Positions 52,047 to 60,724 of a stretch of DNA of 64,000 bases are shown here, one piece after another. Numbering within the stretch: the stretch's first letter is position 1; every line of letters starts with the position of its first letter. Below the pieces are notes generated by a model, which worked only from the letters and a program-made list of their open reading frames with translations, made no database searches and had not been told where the DNA came from. A program made the translations under genes and the position numbers. Source of the stretch: Deltaproteobacteria bacterium (GTDB taxonomy: Bacteria; Myxococcota_A; Polyangia; Haliangiales; Haliangiaceae); the NCBI GenBank assembly GCA_021413675.1, contig JAIOQA010000108.1:31842-95841 (forward strand), written 5' to 3'.

Positions 52047-53603
52047 GTGCGCGCCGAGCGATTCACCGCCCTTCTCTATCGGCAGCGCTGGACGCTCCTG
52101 GCCCTGACGACCGTGCACGCCTTCGTGCTGCACTACTTCGTCATCGGGTTTCCGTCGTGGGACGGGTTCACCTACCGATTGCCACCGGTGGTCGAGCTGG
52201 TCCAGCACGGCGACTTCGGGATGACCAGGTTCAACCAGTGGGCGTTCGTCGGCCACCTGCCGTTCCTCGAGCTCGCCAACCTGCCATTCCTCTATGTGTT
52301 CAAGCTGCGCGGGCTCTACATCGGTGTTCCGCTGGTCGTGTACCCGCTGTGTGTCTACGCGGTCTACGCCTGTGGACGCGAGCTGACCGGCGATCCGCGC
52401 TCGGCCACGTTCGGCGCGATCGCGTACGCCGCGCTGCCCATGGTCAACCAGCAGCCGTACGCGGGCTACATCGACTTCATCCTCGCGGCGCTGATCGCCT
52501 ACTTCGTCTATGCGGTGCTCCGCCTGCGGACGACGACCCGCCCGGGGTGGTCGTTCGTCCGCGTCGTCGTCGCCACCGTGCTGGTCACGATGTCGCGGGT
52601 CCACGCGCTGTACATCGTCGTGGTCCTGACGCCGTGCCTGATCTACCCGAGCTTCTGCCAGCGCACGCGGTGGCGGGTGACGGTCGCGGATCGGCGCGGG
52701 CTGTGGCGAGCGCTGGCGGCCATCGCGCTCGGCGCGGCGCCGATGATCGCGCTGCAGATCTACCGCTTCGTGCACTACGGGACTCCGACGTATCCGCTCC
52801 AGTTCGCGGTGCTCGGCATCACGATCGGCAACGGCAAGCCCGCGCTCGAGCACATGCGGGCCGGTGGCGTTCACGACGGCAGCCTGCTCGAGCTCGGTCG
52901 GGCGGCGATCCGCGGCTGGATCTGGCTCGGGCGATGGCCGAAGATCGGGTTCTTCGACTCTCGCGAGCAGGGCGGCGGCTTCGTCGCGTGGGTCGCCGCG
53001 CCGCTGCTCCCGACCTTCGTGCGGCGCGCGACGCGGGTCGAGCGCTGGCTGGTCGTGGGCTGCGTGGTGGTCTCGGTGCTGGCCCACGACTTCGCGATCC
53101 CGCGGTACGCGTACACGCTCGTGGTCGCGCTGGTGGTGGTGATCGGCCGGGCGATGCCGGCGCTGCTCGAGGGCGGCCGGCGCCATCGCGCGCTGTTCTG
53201 GTTCGCGAGCGTGGTGCTGCTCGCCCACGGCTGCCGGCCCGAGGTCGACCTGCTCGCGATCCACCGCGGCGGGTTCTCGCCGCGCCTCAACATCGCCAGC
53301 AGCCCCTACGCGGACCAGACCTTCGTGCCCTTCCCCGACATCCACGGGCGGTTCGTGATCATCGACGGCGTCGCCGAGGGCATGGTGTTGCCGATCTACG
53401 GCGCCGACCTCGACAACGAGATCCTCGAGACGGTCCCGGCCGACGCGCTCGGCGCGCGCTGCGCCGGGCTGGCCGCGGTCCTCGCGCGCGAGCCCACGGC
53501 GCTGTTCATCGACGACAAGGACGAGACCCGCGACTGTCAGCGCACGTGCCAGTTCACGACCACGACCGGCGCGTGTCGGGCCTACCGGATCGTCCCGCCA
53601 TAG
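52047..53603 (+). CDS. Polytopic membrane glycosyltransferase-like protein (GT-C fold)
   Basis: I chose the GTG at 52047 because the upstream frame (to 51918) overlaps a different coding context and lacks membrane character. The protein has about ten hydrophobic helices. The first ([19 protein letters not shown]) is followed by a loop with an Asp and HLP-like motif ([23 protein letters not shown]), which is typical of GT-C / ArnT-PMT family polyisoprenyl-phosphate-dependent glycosyltransferases. A soluble C-terminal domain ([29 protein letters not shown]) ends the protein. It probably transfers sugars at the membrane. Two more genes (53616 and 54140) follow closely and form an operon. Confidence 0.75.
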   Translation: MRAERFTALLYRQRWTLLALTTVHAFVLHYFVIGFPSWDGFTYRLPPVVELVQHGDFGMTRFNQWAFVGHLPFLELANLPFLYVFKLRGLYIGVPLVVYPLCVYAVYACGRELTGDPRSATFGAIAYAALPMVNQQPYAGYIDFILAALIAYFVYAVLRLRTTTRPGWSFVRVVVATVLVTMSRVHALYIVVVLTPCLIYPSFCQRTRWRVTVADRRGLWRALAAIALGAAPMIALQIYRFVHYGTPTYPLQFAVLGITIGNGKPALEHMRAGGVHDGSLLELGRAAIRGWIWLGRWPKIGFFDSREQGGGFVAWVAAPLLPTFVRRATRVERWLVVGCVVVSVLAHDFAIPRYAYTLVVALVVVIGRAMPALLEGGRRHRALFWFASVVLLAHGCRPEVDLLAIHRGGFSPRLNIASSPYADQTFVPFPDIHGRFVIIDGVAEGMVLPIYGADLDNEILETVPADALGARCAGLAAVLAREPTALFIDDKDETRDCQRTCQFTTTTGACRAYRIVPP

Positions 53604-53615
53604 CTCGCTGGCTAC

Positions 53616-54143
53616 GTGGATCGATCCGCGCGACCATGGCGCGTGCTCGTCGCGCTCGCGCTCGCGGTCGTCATCGTGGTGGCGCTGCAAGCGCGCCGCG
53701 CGGTGAACAGCGTCGCGCTGAGCCGGTTCCGCGCGCTGTTCCCGGCCTGGCGGTTCTTCGATCGCGCGACGGCATCGCCCGCCCTGCTCGTCCGGTTCGC
53801 GAGCGGCGACGGCGAGCTGGGCGCGTGGGCCGCGATCGACCGCGCGCCCCACCACCGCGCGCTCGGCTGGCTGATCGCCCCCGAGCGCAACCTCGCGCTC
53901 GCCTACCAGGCCGCGGTCGAGCAGCTCGTCACCGAGCTCGGCGAGCTCGAAACCACCGACGGCGACGCCGCCGATGACGCGATCGACACCGATCCGGCGG
54001 TGGTCGGGCTGGTGTCGTACGAGCTCGTGACTCGCATCGCGCGCGCGCACGTCCCCGCCCGCGCGCGCTTCCAGTGGAAGGTGATCGTCCCCGGCGAGCC
54101 GACGCCGCACGACTACCTGCAGTCACCGGTGATCGCCGCGTGA
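53616..54143 (+). CDS. Membrane-anchored hypothetical protein
   Basis: This GTG start lies 12 bp after the GT-C gene, and its stop overlaps the next start by 4 bp (GTGA). One hydrophobic helix near the N-terminus ([21 protein letters not shown]) is followed by about 130 residues of soluble domain ([64 protein letters not shown]). No family recognised. The coupling to neighbours on both sides suggests a shared membrane process with the GT-C and HTTM-like proteins. Confidence 0.72.
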   Translation: MDRSARPWRVLVALALAVVIVVALQARRAVNSVALSRFRALFPAWRFFDRATASPALLVRFASGDGELGAWAAIDRAPHHRALGWLIAPERNLALAYQAAVEQLVTELGELETTDGDAADDAIDTDPAVVGLVSYELVTRIARAHVPARARFQWKVIVPGEPTPHDYLQSPVIAA

Positions 54144-54925
54144 CTGTCGACGACGCCGTCGCCTGGATGGCCCGCGGCCTCGCGCTCGCCGCCGCGGTCG
54201 CCGCGCTCGAGCTGCTGCGCGTCCGCCGCGCCCTCGCCGACACCGGCGTGTTCGCCTGGCCCGTGCTGCGCCGCGAGCTCGCCGGGGCGCCCCGCGGGGT
54301 CCGCGCCGTCGCGGACGCCGTGCTGTCGTACCGCGGCACGCTCGCGGTGCTCGCGCTCCAGCTCGCCGCCGCGCTCGCGCTGCCGTGGATCGATCACCCG
54401 GCGCCCGCGTGGATCGTGTTCGCCACCTCGCTGGCGATCGCGATCCGGTTCCGCGGCGCCTACAACGGGGGCAGCGACGCGATGCTCCTCGTCGTCGCCC
54501 TCGCGGTCGCCCTCGCCCGCAGCGCGCCCGACTCGCGACTCGCGCTGGCCGCCCTGGGCTACGCGGCCGCGCAGCTCGTGCTGTCGTACTTCATCGCCGG
54601 CGTCGCCAAGCTCGCGGATCCCGCCTGGCGGCGCGGTACCGCGCTGCGGATCGTGGTCCGGCTCCCGCAGTACCAGGTGGCCGCCGCCGCGCAGGCGCTG
54701 CTCTCGCGCCCCGTCATCACGCGGGTGGCGGCGTGGGCGATGCTCGCGTTCGAGTGCGGGTTCCCGCTCGCGCTCACCGATCGCACGGTCTGCCTCGCGC
54801 TCCTCGCGTTCGGCGCGGGCTTCCATCTGACCAACGCGATCGTGTTCGGCCTCAACCGCTTCCTGTGGGCATGGCTCGCGGCGTACCCGGCGCTCGTGTT
54901 CTGGGTCGCGCGGCTCCACGGGTGA
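54140..54925 (+). CDS. HTTM-like multi-pass membrane protein
   Basis: The GTG start at 54140 overlaps the previous stop. The protein has eight or so hydrophobic segments and the patterns YFIAGVAKLADPAWRRGTALRIVVRLPQYQ and LTNAIVFGLNRFLWAWLAAYPALVFWVARL, which resemble HTTM domain proteins related to vitamin K-dependent gamma-carboxylase. The catalytic Lys region of true carboxylases is not clear here. It is probably an integral inner-membrane enzyme or transporter with an unknown substrate, co-transcribed with the two preceding genes. Confidence 0.75.
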   Translation: MTVDDAVAWMARGLALAAAVAALELLRVRRALADTGVFAWPVLRRELAGAPRGVRAVADAVLSYRGTLAVLALQLAAALALPWIDHPAPAWIVFATSLAIAIRFRGAYNGGSDAMLLVVALAVALARSAPDSRLALAALGYAAAQLVLSYFIAGVAKLADPAWRRGTALRIVVRLPQYQVAAAAQALLSRPVITRVAAWAMLAFECGFPLALTDRTVCLALLAFGAGFHLTNAIVFGLNRFLWAWLAAYPALVFWVARLHG

Positions 54926-54940
54926 TCCGCTGGAGGATCG

Positions 54941-55306
54941 CTACCGCGGCAGCCAGCCGTAGCCGGCCGCCAGCAGCAACGGCCCGAGCACGAGCGGGGC
55001 CCAGAACGGCGACCGGGGGATCGCCAGGACGCCGATCAAGGAAGTGAGGAGCACGTAGCCCCCGATGACCTTGAGCAGCGCGTGATCGCGGACGCCGACG
55101 GCGTGCACGGCGATGTGGCCCGCCAGCATCAGCGGCAGCCCGAACAGGGTGAACCAGAACGCCGTGCGCCGCACCTCGGGCACCTGGAACTGCCCGACGA
55201 AGCCCGCCGACGCGGCCGCGGCGAGCGGGGCTTTGAACTTCACCAGCCCGAACGCGACGTGCGCCACCCCCAACCCGAACAACAACCACGCGACGACGAT
55301 TGACAT
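54941..55306 (-). CDS. DUF6463-family small membrane protein
   Basis: The ATG at 55306 gives MSIVVAWLLFGLGVAHVAFGLVKFKAPL, then three further hydrophobic helices (FWFTLFGLPLMLAGHIAVHAVGV; LLKVIGGYVLLTSLIGVLAIP; WAPLVLGPLLLAAGYGW). The 121 residues and the four-helix pattern match DUF6463-type membrane proteins, which are often found next to a TetR regulator as here. A longer frame extending to 56044 is a shadow. Divergent from 55331 with a strong operator palindrome between, so it is probably repressed by that TetR protein. Confidence 0.78.
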   Translation of the reverse strand: MSIVVAWLLFGLGVAHVAFGLVKFKAPLAAAASAGFVGQFQVPEVRRTAFWFTLFGLPLMLAGHIAVHAVGVRDHALLKVIGGYVLLTSLIGVLAIPRSPFWAPLVLGPLLLAAGYGWLPR

Positions 55307-55314
55307 GTGTCGGT

Positions 55315-55336
55315 CTCCATACCCTACGGTATGGAG
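55315..55336. promoter_or_regulatory. Perfect 9-bp inverted repeat, TetR operator
   Basis: The palindrome ctccatacc-ctac-ggtatggag has 9-bp arms and a 4-bp spacer. It covers the ATG of the TetR gene (55331) and lies 9 bp from the ATG of the divergent DUF6463 gene (55306). This is the natural operator for autoregulation and for repression of the membrane protein. Confidence 0.8.
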
Positions 55337-55909
55337 ATGGTGAAGTCGCGACCTCCCCGTGTCAACCCTGCGCCGCCCGGGGGCCGCCTCGACCGGCAGC
55401 GCTGGCTGGACGCGGGCCTCCAGGCGGTCGCGGCGCACGGCCCCGCGGGCCTGCGCGTCATGGCGATCGCGCAGCAGCTGGGTGTGACGAAGGGCAGCTT
55501 CTACTGGCACTTCCGCGACCTGGCCGGATACCAGGCCGCGCTGCTCGCCGAGTGGGAGACGACCCGGACGCGGCGCCTCATCGCGCGCGTCGAGGCGGCG
55601 GGCGGCGACGCGACCGCGCGCCTGCGCGCGCTCCTGCGGGCGGTGCGCGACACCGAGGAGCGCCTCGCCCTGGCCGTGCGCGCGTGGGCCACCACGAACA
55701 GCGCCGTCGCCACCGCCGTCCGGCGTGTGGATCGGCGGCGCCTCGCGTACCTCGCGCGCCTGCTCCACCAGCTGGGCTGGTCGAAGGCCGACGCCTCGAC
55801 CCTCGCGCACTGGGGCTATGGCGCCTGGCTGGGGCGCCTCGCCCTGGGTTCGCCGCGCCTCACCTCGCGCCAGCTCGAGCTGCTGCTCGCTCGGTTCGCG
55901 CCCGGTTGA
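55331..55909 (+). CDS. TetR/AcrR-family transcriptional regulator
   Basis: The N-terminal helix-turn-helix is clear: RQRWLDAGLQAVAAHGPAGLRVMAIAQQLGVTKGSFYWHFRDLAGYQAALLAEWETTR. The helical ligand domain follows (ARLRALLRAVRDTEERLALAVRAWATTNSAVATAVRRVDRRRLAYLARLLHQLGWSKADASTLAHWGYGAWLGRLALG). I chose the ATG at 55331 because it falls inside the operator palindrome and gives a normal-length protein. A GTG at 55307 is the alternative. Neighbours: the DUF6463 gene upstream on the other strand; a RiPP precursor 149 bp downstream, but a regulatory link with that is not shown. Confidence 0.92.
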   Translation: MEMVKSRPPRVNPAPPGGRLDRQRWLDAGLQAVAAHGPAGLRVMAIAQQLGVTKGSFYWHFRDLAGYQAALLAEWETTRTRRLIARVEAAGGDATARLRALLRAVRDTEERLALAVRAWATTNSAVATAVRRVDRRRLAYLARLLHQLGWSKADASTLAHWGYGAWLGRLALGSPRLTSRQLELLLARFAPG

Positions 55910-56058
55910 CGACCGGGCGCGCGCAGGCTCGATCCGCGGCGCCGGCGCGCCGGGGCTGCGACCGGGCCCACGAAAATCGATCACCGGGCCGTCACAGGTC
56001 GCGTGCTCCCCGTCTTCAGGGTGCGGCGACCTTCGCCGCACCAACCAAGGATCACGCC

Positions 56059-56226
56059 ATGAAGAAGACCGCTGCCACGACCGCCTCGCCGCGCATCTCG
56101 CTCAAGAAGGAGAAGCTGAAGGACCTCAGCGCCAGCATGCTGGCCCACGCCGTCGGCGGGATGATGAACTTGAACCCGCGGACCGACTGCATCTGCTGCA
56201 AGGCCTGCGCGACCAACGTCTGCTGA
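56059..56226 (+). CDS. RiPP (class I lanthipeptide-type) precursor peptide
   Basis: The 55-residue peptide has a leader with a Lys/Leu-rich segment (SLKKEKLKDLSASMLAH), as in the LKKE..DLS leaders of class I lanthipeptides and related precursors, ending in a double-glycine cleavage site (AVGG, residues 31-34). The 21-residue core begins at Met35 and contains five Cys (44, 46, 47, 50, 55) and two Thr (42, 52), with no Ser. The next gene encodes a LanC cyclase. With only two Thr available for thioether rings, the expected product could have at most two lanthionine-type bridges; the other cysteines may form disulfides. The peptide was missed by longer frames that cover it. Confidence 0.82.
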   Translation: MKKTAATTASPRISLKKEKLKDLSASMLAHAVGGMMNLNPRTDCICCKACATNVC

Positions 56227-56261
56227 TCGCGGCGCCCACCCGACCTCGGAGCGGAACACCC

Positions 56262-57512
56262 ATGCAGCCTCTTCTCCGCGGTCGCGTCCTGACCGAGGCG
56301 CGCGCCGCGCTCGCGGAGCTGTCCGCGCGCTTCCTCCTCCTCAGGCCGTCGGCCGTGCGCGACGTCTCGCTCGCCGACGGCCTGTCCGGCGTGGTGCTCG
56401 CCCACGCCGCGCTCGATCCGGTGTTCCCCGGCGCAGGCCACGCGGCCCGCGCGGAGCACGCGCTACATCGCGCCATCGACCGACTGGGCCGCGAGCACGT
56501 CGACCCGGGGCTCCACCTCGGGCTCGCGGGGCTCGGCTGGGTCGCGGCGCATGTCATGGATCCCGCCGAGGAGGCGCCGATCCAGGATCACCTGTTCGCG
56601 GCGATCGATGGCGCGCTCACCCAGGTCATCAGCCGACCGCCGGCGATGGATCGCTTCGACGCCGTGTACGGGCTCGCGGGCATCGGGGTCTATGCGCTCG
56701 AGCGGCTGCCGAGCCCATCGGCGAAGGCGCTGCTCGCGCTCGTCGTCGAGCGGCTCGCGACGACCGCGCAGCCCCAGGCGCCCGGGGTCGCGTGGCGATC
56801 GGATCCGGCGTGGATCTCGTGCGACCCGCGCGTGGCGCGCCCGCGCGATCAGGAGTGGGGCCTCGGCGTCGCCCACGGGACCGCCGGGGTGATCGCCTTG
56901 CTCGGCCGCGCCGCGGTCGCCGAGGTCGACGATCGGACGCGGCAGACCGCGCGGACCCTCGTCGAGCAGGCCGTCGCCTGGCTGCTCGCGCAGGCCAATC
57001 CCCGCGGCGCGCCCAGCGCCTTTCCCCATCACGGCAACGCGCCGACGGCGGCGCGCGGGCCGACCCGCATCGCCTGGTGCTCCGGCGATCTCGGCATCGC
57101 GGCGGCGCTGCTCGTCGCGGCGCGCGCCACGCGCACGCGGGCGTGGCAACGGGCCGCGATCTCCATCGCGCTCCGCGCCGCCGCGCGGCCCTTCGCTCGC
57201 GCGGGCGCCGTCGACGCCGGGCTCTGCCACGGCGCCGCTGGCGTCGCGCACGTGTTTCACCGGCTGTTTCGCACGACCGGCGACGAGCGCTTCGCGACCG
57301 CCGCGCGCCGCTGGTTCGCGAGGGCCCTCGCGATGCGCACGCCGGGCGCCGGGTTCGCGGGCTTCCGCGCGCTCGACCCCGATCGCCGGCACCGGCTCGG
57401 ATGGCGCAGCCCGCCGGGATTCCTGACCGGCGGGGCCGGGGTCGCGCTCGCGCTGATCGCGGCGACCACCGCGACCGAGCCGGCGTGGGATCGCGCGCTG
57501 ATGCTGTCGTAG
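56262..57512 (+). CDS. Lanthionine synthetase C (LanC)-like cyclase
   Basis: The 416-residue protein shows the LanC toroid repeats with LGLGVAHGTAGVIALLG, AGLGWVAAHV, VYGLAGIGVYAL and PPGFLTGGAGVALALIA. The zinc ligands are present: Cys273 (AWCSGDLG), Cys322 and His323 (GLCHGAAGVAHVF). LanC enzymes catalyse the addition of Cys thiols to dehydrated Ser/Thr in precursor peptides. The gene begins 35 bp after the precursor stop, so they form an operon. No LanB or LanM dehydratase, protease or transporter is visible within the window, which leaves the pathway incomplete here. The cysteine-rich core would be the substrate. Confidence 0.9.
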   Translation: MQPLLRGRVLTEARAALAELSARFLLLRPSAVRDVSLADGLSGVVLAHAALDPVFPGAGHAARAEHALHRAIDRLGREHVDPGLHLGLAGLGWVAAHVMDPAEEAPIQDHLFAAIDGALTQVISRPPAMDRFDAVYGLAGIGVYALERLPSPSAKALLALVVERLATTAQPQAPGVAWRSDPAWISCDPRVARPRDQEWGLGVAHGTAGVIALLGRAAVAEVDDRTRQTARTLVEQAVAWLLAQANPRGAPSAFPHHGNAPTAARGPTRIAWCSGDLGIAAALLVAARATRTRAWQRAAISIALRAAARPFARAGAVDAGLCHGAAGVAHVFHRLFRTTGDERFATAARRWFARALAMRTPGAGFAGFRALDPDRRHRLGWRSPPGFLTGGAGVALALIAATTATEPAWDRALMLS

Positions 57513-57549
57513 CTGCCGTCGGCAACCCGGACGACCGGATCGCGCGCGC

Positions 57550-58155
57550 TCAGTGGCAGCTGACGCCACCCCAGCGATCGCGCGTGCACTCGCGCGACGG
57601 GGGCGTTGGCGCCTTGACCGAGTAGATCGCGCTGAACACCGAGTGGTCGCCGTCGCTGGCGCCAACCGGCTGGTGCGCGGCCAGCTCCTGCATGCAGCGC
57701 GTGTCGCACAGATCGAGCAGCGTCGTGATCCGATCGAAGCTCCACGCCAGCCGGACCTCGCCGCCGAGTGCCTGGTAGTCGGTGGCGCCGGGCAGCGCCC
57801 AGGTCTCGAGCGTCGGCCCGACGGTCAGGTACCAGGTCGAGGTGTTGCCCGGCCAGTAGCGCGTGAGCCCGCCGGCGAGGCCGTAGGTGCGCCCGCCCTC
57901 GCCATCGAGCACGCCGGAGCCGGGCGTGCGCTCGTAGACGACGTCGGCGGTCGCGGTGCGCGCGATGCCGGTGAGGCGCCACGACGGCCACGGCAGATCG
58001 AGATCGCCGCGCAGCTCCCAGCCGCCCGCGCGCATCGAGTCGACCTCGCCCCTGGTGTGGGTGACGCGTCGGGTGCGCGTGAGCATGAGCGCGGCCTTGC
58101 GGCGCGGCTCGAGCGCGGCGCCCGCGCCGAACCCGAGGTGCCAGCCGCAGGGCAA
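57550..58155 (-). CDS. Putative outer-membrane-type beta-barrel protein, start uncertain
   Basis: The frame reads CGWHLGFGAGAALEPRRKAALMLTRTRRVTHTRGEV, GWELRGDLDLPWPSWRLTGIARTATADVV, TYGLAGGLTRYWPGNTSTWYLTVGPTLETWALPGATDYQALGGEVRLAWSFDRITTLLDLCDTRC, alternating strands as in barrels. I list the TTG at 58155; ATG 58086 is the alternative. Neither gives a signal peptide, so the 5' end may be wrong or the gene may be truncated. It ends with a Cys-containing tail (ECTRDRWGGVSCH). It lies 38 bp downstream of the lipoprotein gene at 58194 on the same strand, as if co-transcribed. Confidence 0.5.
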   Translation of the reverse strand: MPCGWHLGFGAGAALEPRRKAALMLTRTRRVTHTRGEVDSMRAGGWELRGDLDLPWPSWRLTGIARTATADVVYERTPGSGVLDGEGGRTYGLAGGLTRYWPGNTSTWYLTVGPTLETWALPGATDYQALGGEVRLAWSFDRITTLLDLCDTRCMQELAAHQPVGASDGDHSVFSAIYSVKAPTPPSRECTRDRWGGVSCH

Positions 58156-58193
58156 GGCGATCGCGCGACCGGTCGCCCGGCGACGCGTCGGTG

Positions 58194-59348
58194 CTACTCG
58201 CAGGTCTGGGCGAGGTACACGCCGGATGCGGCCTGCACCGCGATCGCGGTGGCACCGCCGGCGCGGCGCGCCGCGAGCTTCTGCGGCGAGGCGACGCCGG
58301 CCAGCGCGGCGACCGGCGACACCGGCCCGAACGCGCCGCTCGCCGACGAGAAGTGGGCCTGCTGGACCGCGGCGTCGGTCGTGAACAGCACGTCGACGCC
58401 GGGGTCCGCGCCGTCGCGACCGACGACCGCGAGCTGCGCCCGCGCCTCGACCACCGCCGCGGGCAGCGCTACCGACTGGAGCGTGGGCCGCGGATCCTCG
58501 GTGCTGCCGACCGACCAGTCGAACCAGTCGAGCACGCCGCCGGCCGAGCCGCGCGCGGCGATGTACACCCGCGGCCCGGCGGTCGCGATCCGGCAGGCGT
58601 ACGGCGCGCCGATCGTCGTGTCGGTCGCGAGGCCGCGCAGCTCGCCGAAGCGATTCGAGCCGAGCACGCTCAGCTCGTTGGTCGGGCCCAGGAAGCAGGC
58701 CCAGGGCAGCCCGCCCGCGACCGTGGCCTCGCCGAACGCCGAGATCGACGAGGTGTACAGCTCCTGATCGACCCAGCCGCTGCCCTCGTCGACGACCGCG
58801 CCGATCGCGATGTCCGAGTACAGCACGACGGCCGAGGGCGCATCGACGCACTGGCCGAAGCCGCACGCCCGGGTCGGGTGCGCGAACGCGAGCTCGCCCT
58901 CGGACTGCTCGATCGCGAACGACGGCGTGGTCACCGCCCAGCCCGGCGCGCACGCGCTGTGGAACGAGCGATCGACGCCGACCCACGCCGCGCACAGCGC
59001 GCCGTCAGGCGCGGGATCGAGCGCGGCGCCGGCGATCGCGCCGGTCCACAGCACGCGAGCGGCGCCGGCGGCGTCGACCAGCACGAGGTCAGGGCTGGCG
59101 CCATCGCGGGCGATCAGCGCGCGCGGCGCACCACCCTCGAAGCCGACGCCGAGGAGCGTGCCGGTCGGCGCGACCGCGACCGCGGCCGCGGGCTGACACG
59201 CGGGGCCGCCGCCGTCGGGTGTGGCGCCGCCGCCGCCGTCACCGCCGCACGCGGCGAGCGACAGGGCGAGGCACCCGAGCGAACCGAGCGAACCGAGGGA
59301 GACGAGTGAACGAGGGGAGATCGAAGCAAGTCGAGGAGATGGGCGCAT
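58194..59348 (-). CDS. Lipoprotein with beta-propeller-like repeats
   Basis: MRPSPRLASISPRSLVSLGSLGSLGCLALSLAACGGDGGGG is a long signal with a lipobox cysteine, here made of a short repeat of SLG encoded by near-identical 9-bp DNA units (about 59270-59310). The remaining 350 residues have repeated strands (LLGVGFEGGAPRALIARDGASPDLVLVDAAGAARVLWTGAIAGAALDPAPDGALCAAWVG, and GVLDWFDWSVGSTEDPRPTLQSVALPAAV) with several Cys pairs. This suggests a propeller-type envelope protein. No catalytic residues are recognised. Function unknown; it is the upstream partner of the gene at 57550. Confidence 0.7.
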   Translation of the reverse strand: MRPSPRLASISPRSLVSLGSLGSLGCLALSLAACGGDGGGGATPDGGGPACQPAAAVAVAPTGTLLGVGFEGGAPRALIARDGASPDLVLVDAAGAARVLWTGAIAGAALDPAPDGALCAAWVGVDRSFHSACAPGWAVTTPSFAIEQSEGELAFAHPTRACGFGQCVDAPSAVVLYSDIAIGAVVDEGSGWVDQELYTSSISAFGEATVAGGLPWACFLGPTNELSVLGSNRFGELRGLATDTTIGAPYACRIATAGPRVYIAARGSAGGVLDWFDWSVGSTEDPRPTLQSVALPAAVVEARAQLAVVGRDGADPGVDVLFTTDAAVQQAHFSSASGAFGPVSPVAALAGVASPQKLAARRAGGATAIAVQAASGVYLAQTCE

Positions 59349-59515
59349 CTGCCTCCGCGGTTTGCAACGGGTGCGCCACGCGCGCGGGCACGGCGTGGAT
59401 CACATCGCGACGCGCCGCGCGCCGGCGTGAGGCGTCCGATCGTGAACCCGCGGTCGCAGCGGCGCGTGAAACGGCACACGTGCGACCATCGCGGCACACG
59501 CCGGCGCCGGCGAGG

Positions 59516-60604
59516 TCAGAGCTCGATCACCGACAGCTCGCTGGCGCCGCCGGTGAGCTCGATCGACCAGCGATCCGGCGCGCTCTCCCACCCGGGCGTC
59601 GCCAGCCGGGTGGCCGAGCCGACGGCGCCGAGGCGCTGGGCGTCGAAGACAAAGTTGCTCGCGCCGCCGCGCACGATCACCTGGGCCGCGGTGCCGCGCG
59701 GTCGCTTGACGGTGAGCCGGCTGGCGCCGCCCGCGATCCGCACGGTCGCAGTGCCGCGCGGCCGGGGCAGCGATAGCTCGGACTCGCTCACGCCACCGGT
59801 GATCTCGACCGCGGCGAGCTGGAGCTCGCGCAGATCCGCGGCCAGGTGCGAGACGCCGCGCCGGATCTCGATCGTCCACGGCACCGCGGTGGTCAGCGTC
59901 AGCTCGGCGCCGACGTCGCGCACGCCGAACCAGGAGAAGCCCTTGTACTGCACGGCGACCGTGCCGTCCTCGACCGCGATCTGCGGGCGTCGGCCGCGGA
60001 ACGTCGCGCGATAGAGGTCCTTGATGCGCGCGCCGCGCAGCGCGAGCCGCGAGGCGCCCGACGGGAACCGCAGCCGGCCGCGCTCGAGCTCGCCGAGCGG
60101 CGCGCGATCGCCGTCGCCGTCGTCGGCGCGCGCCGCGGCCTCGTCGTCCGCGCGCGCGGCGATCCCCGCGGTCAGCCGATCGGCGACGCCCTCGAGGAAG
60201 CCGGTGCACGCCGCGAGCGTCGCGTCGTCGACCTCGCTGGTCGCCTCGAGCACGATGCGCTCGCGCTCGGCCCAGTGCGCGTCGAGCGCGTCGCGGCGCG
60301 CGGGCGCGAGCTCGATCAGCACCTGCCGGCGATCGGCCTCGTGGCGCGTCCGCTGGACCCAGCCGGCGCGCTCGAGCCGATCGATCAGCCCCGTGACCGC
60401 GCCGGTCGTGACCGCCATCGCCACGGCGATCCGCCCGGCGGTGAGCGGGCCGGCGGTGTCGATCAGGAGGAGCGCGTCGAAGTCGGAGGCGCTGACGCCC
60501 AGCCGCTCGGCGATGGCCAGCCGCAGGCGGCGATCGGCGTCCGACGCGCGGATCAGCGCGCGCGCGAGCGGTCGGATTCGTTCGGGTTTGCGCGCAGCGG
60601 GCAT
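59516..60604 (-). CDS. MarR-family regulator fused to a DUF4097-like repeat domain
   Basis: Residues 1-150 form a MarR winged helix (RLRLAIAERLGVSASDFDALLLIDTAGPLTAGRIAVAMAVTTGAVTGLIDRLERAGWVQRTRHEADRRQVLIEL). Residues 175-362 form a repeat domain with GRLRFPSGASRLALRG, WTIEIRRGVSHLAADLRELQLAAVEITGGVSESELSLPRPRGTATVRIAGGASRLTV, RGGASNF and ELTGGASELSV, i.e. the GGxSxxxLxL units of DUF4097/adhesin-like beta-solenoids. A DNA-binding domain joined to such a domain is unusual. The divergent gene at 60725 encodes the same repeat domain alone. A near-perfect palindrome lies between them, so it probably regulates both. Confidence 0.85.
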   Translation of the reverse strand: MPAARKPERIRPLARALIRASDADRRLRLAIAERLGVSASDFDALLLIDTAGPLTAGRIAVAMAVTTGAVTGLIDRLERAGWVQRTRHEADRRQVLIELAPARRDALDAHWAERERIVLEATSEVDDATLAACTGFLEGVADRLTAGIAARADDEAAARADDGDGDRAPLGELERGRLRFPSGASRLALRGARIKDLYRATFRGRRPQIAVEDGTVAVQYKGFSWFGVRDVGAELTLTTAVPWTIEIRRGVSHLAADLRELQLAAVEITGGVSESELSLPRPRGTATVRIAGGASRLTVKRPRGTAAQVIVRGGASNFVFDAQRLGAVGSATRLATPGWESAPDRWSIELTGGASELSVIEL

Positions 60605-60623
60605 GCAGTCACCAGATCCCCCC

Positions 60624-60653
60624 TTGACGGAGATATCTTAGTTACTAAGGTAT
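60624..60653. promoter_or_regulatory. MarR operator overlapping a sigma70-like promoter
   Basis: The inverted repeat atatcttag-tta-ctaaggtat (60633-60653, one mismatch) overlaps TTGACG (60624-60629) and TAAGGT (60646-60651), a promoter-like pair with 16-bp spacing reading toward 60725. The regulator at 59516 would cover the core promoter here. The AT-rich stretch stands out in this GC-rich region. Confidence 0.65.
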
Positions 60654-60724
60654 TAATCAGGCGAGATAGTTACGGAGCGCGTTTCACGGTAGCCCGCGAA
60701 CGCCGATCCGCCAAGGAGGCATCC

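Noticed and set aside
58195..58995. In-frame extension of the gene at 57550 into the lipoprotein gene
   Set aside because: The extension is the shadow of a lipoprotein gene with a good signal and overlaps it completely.
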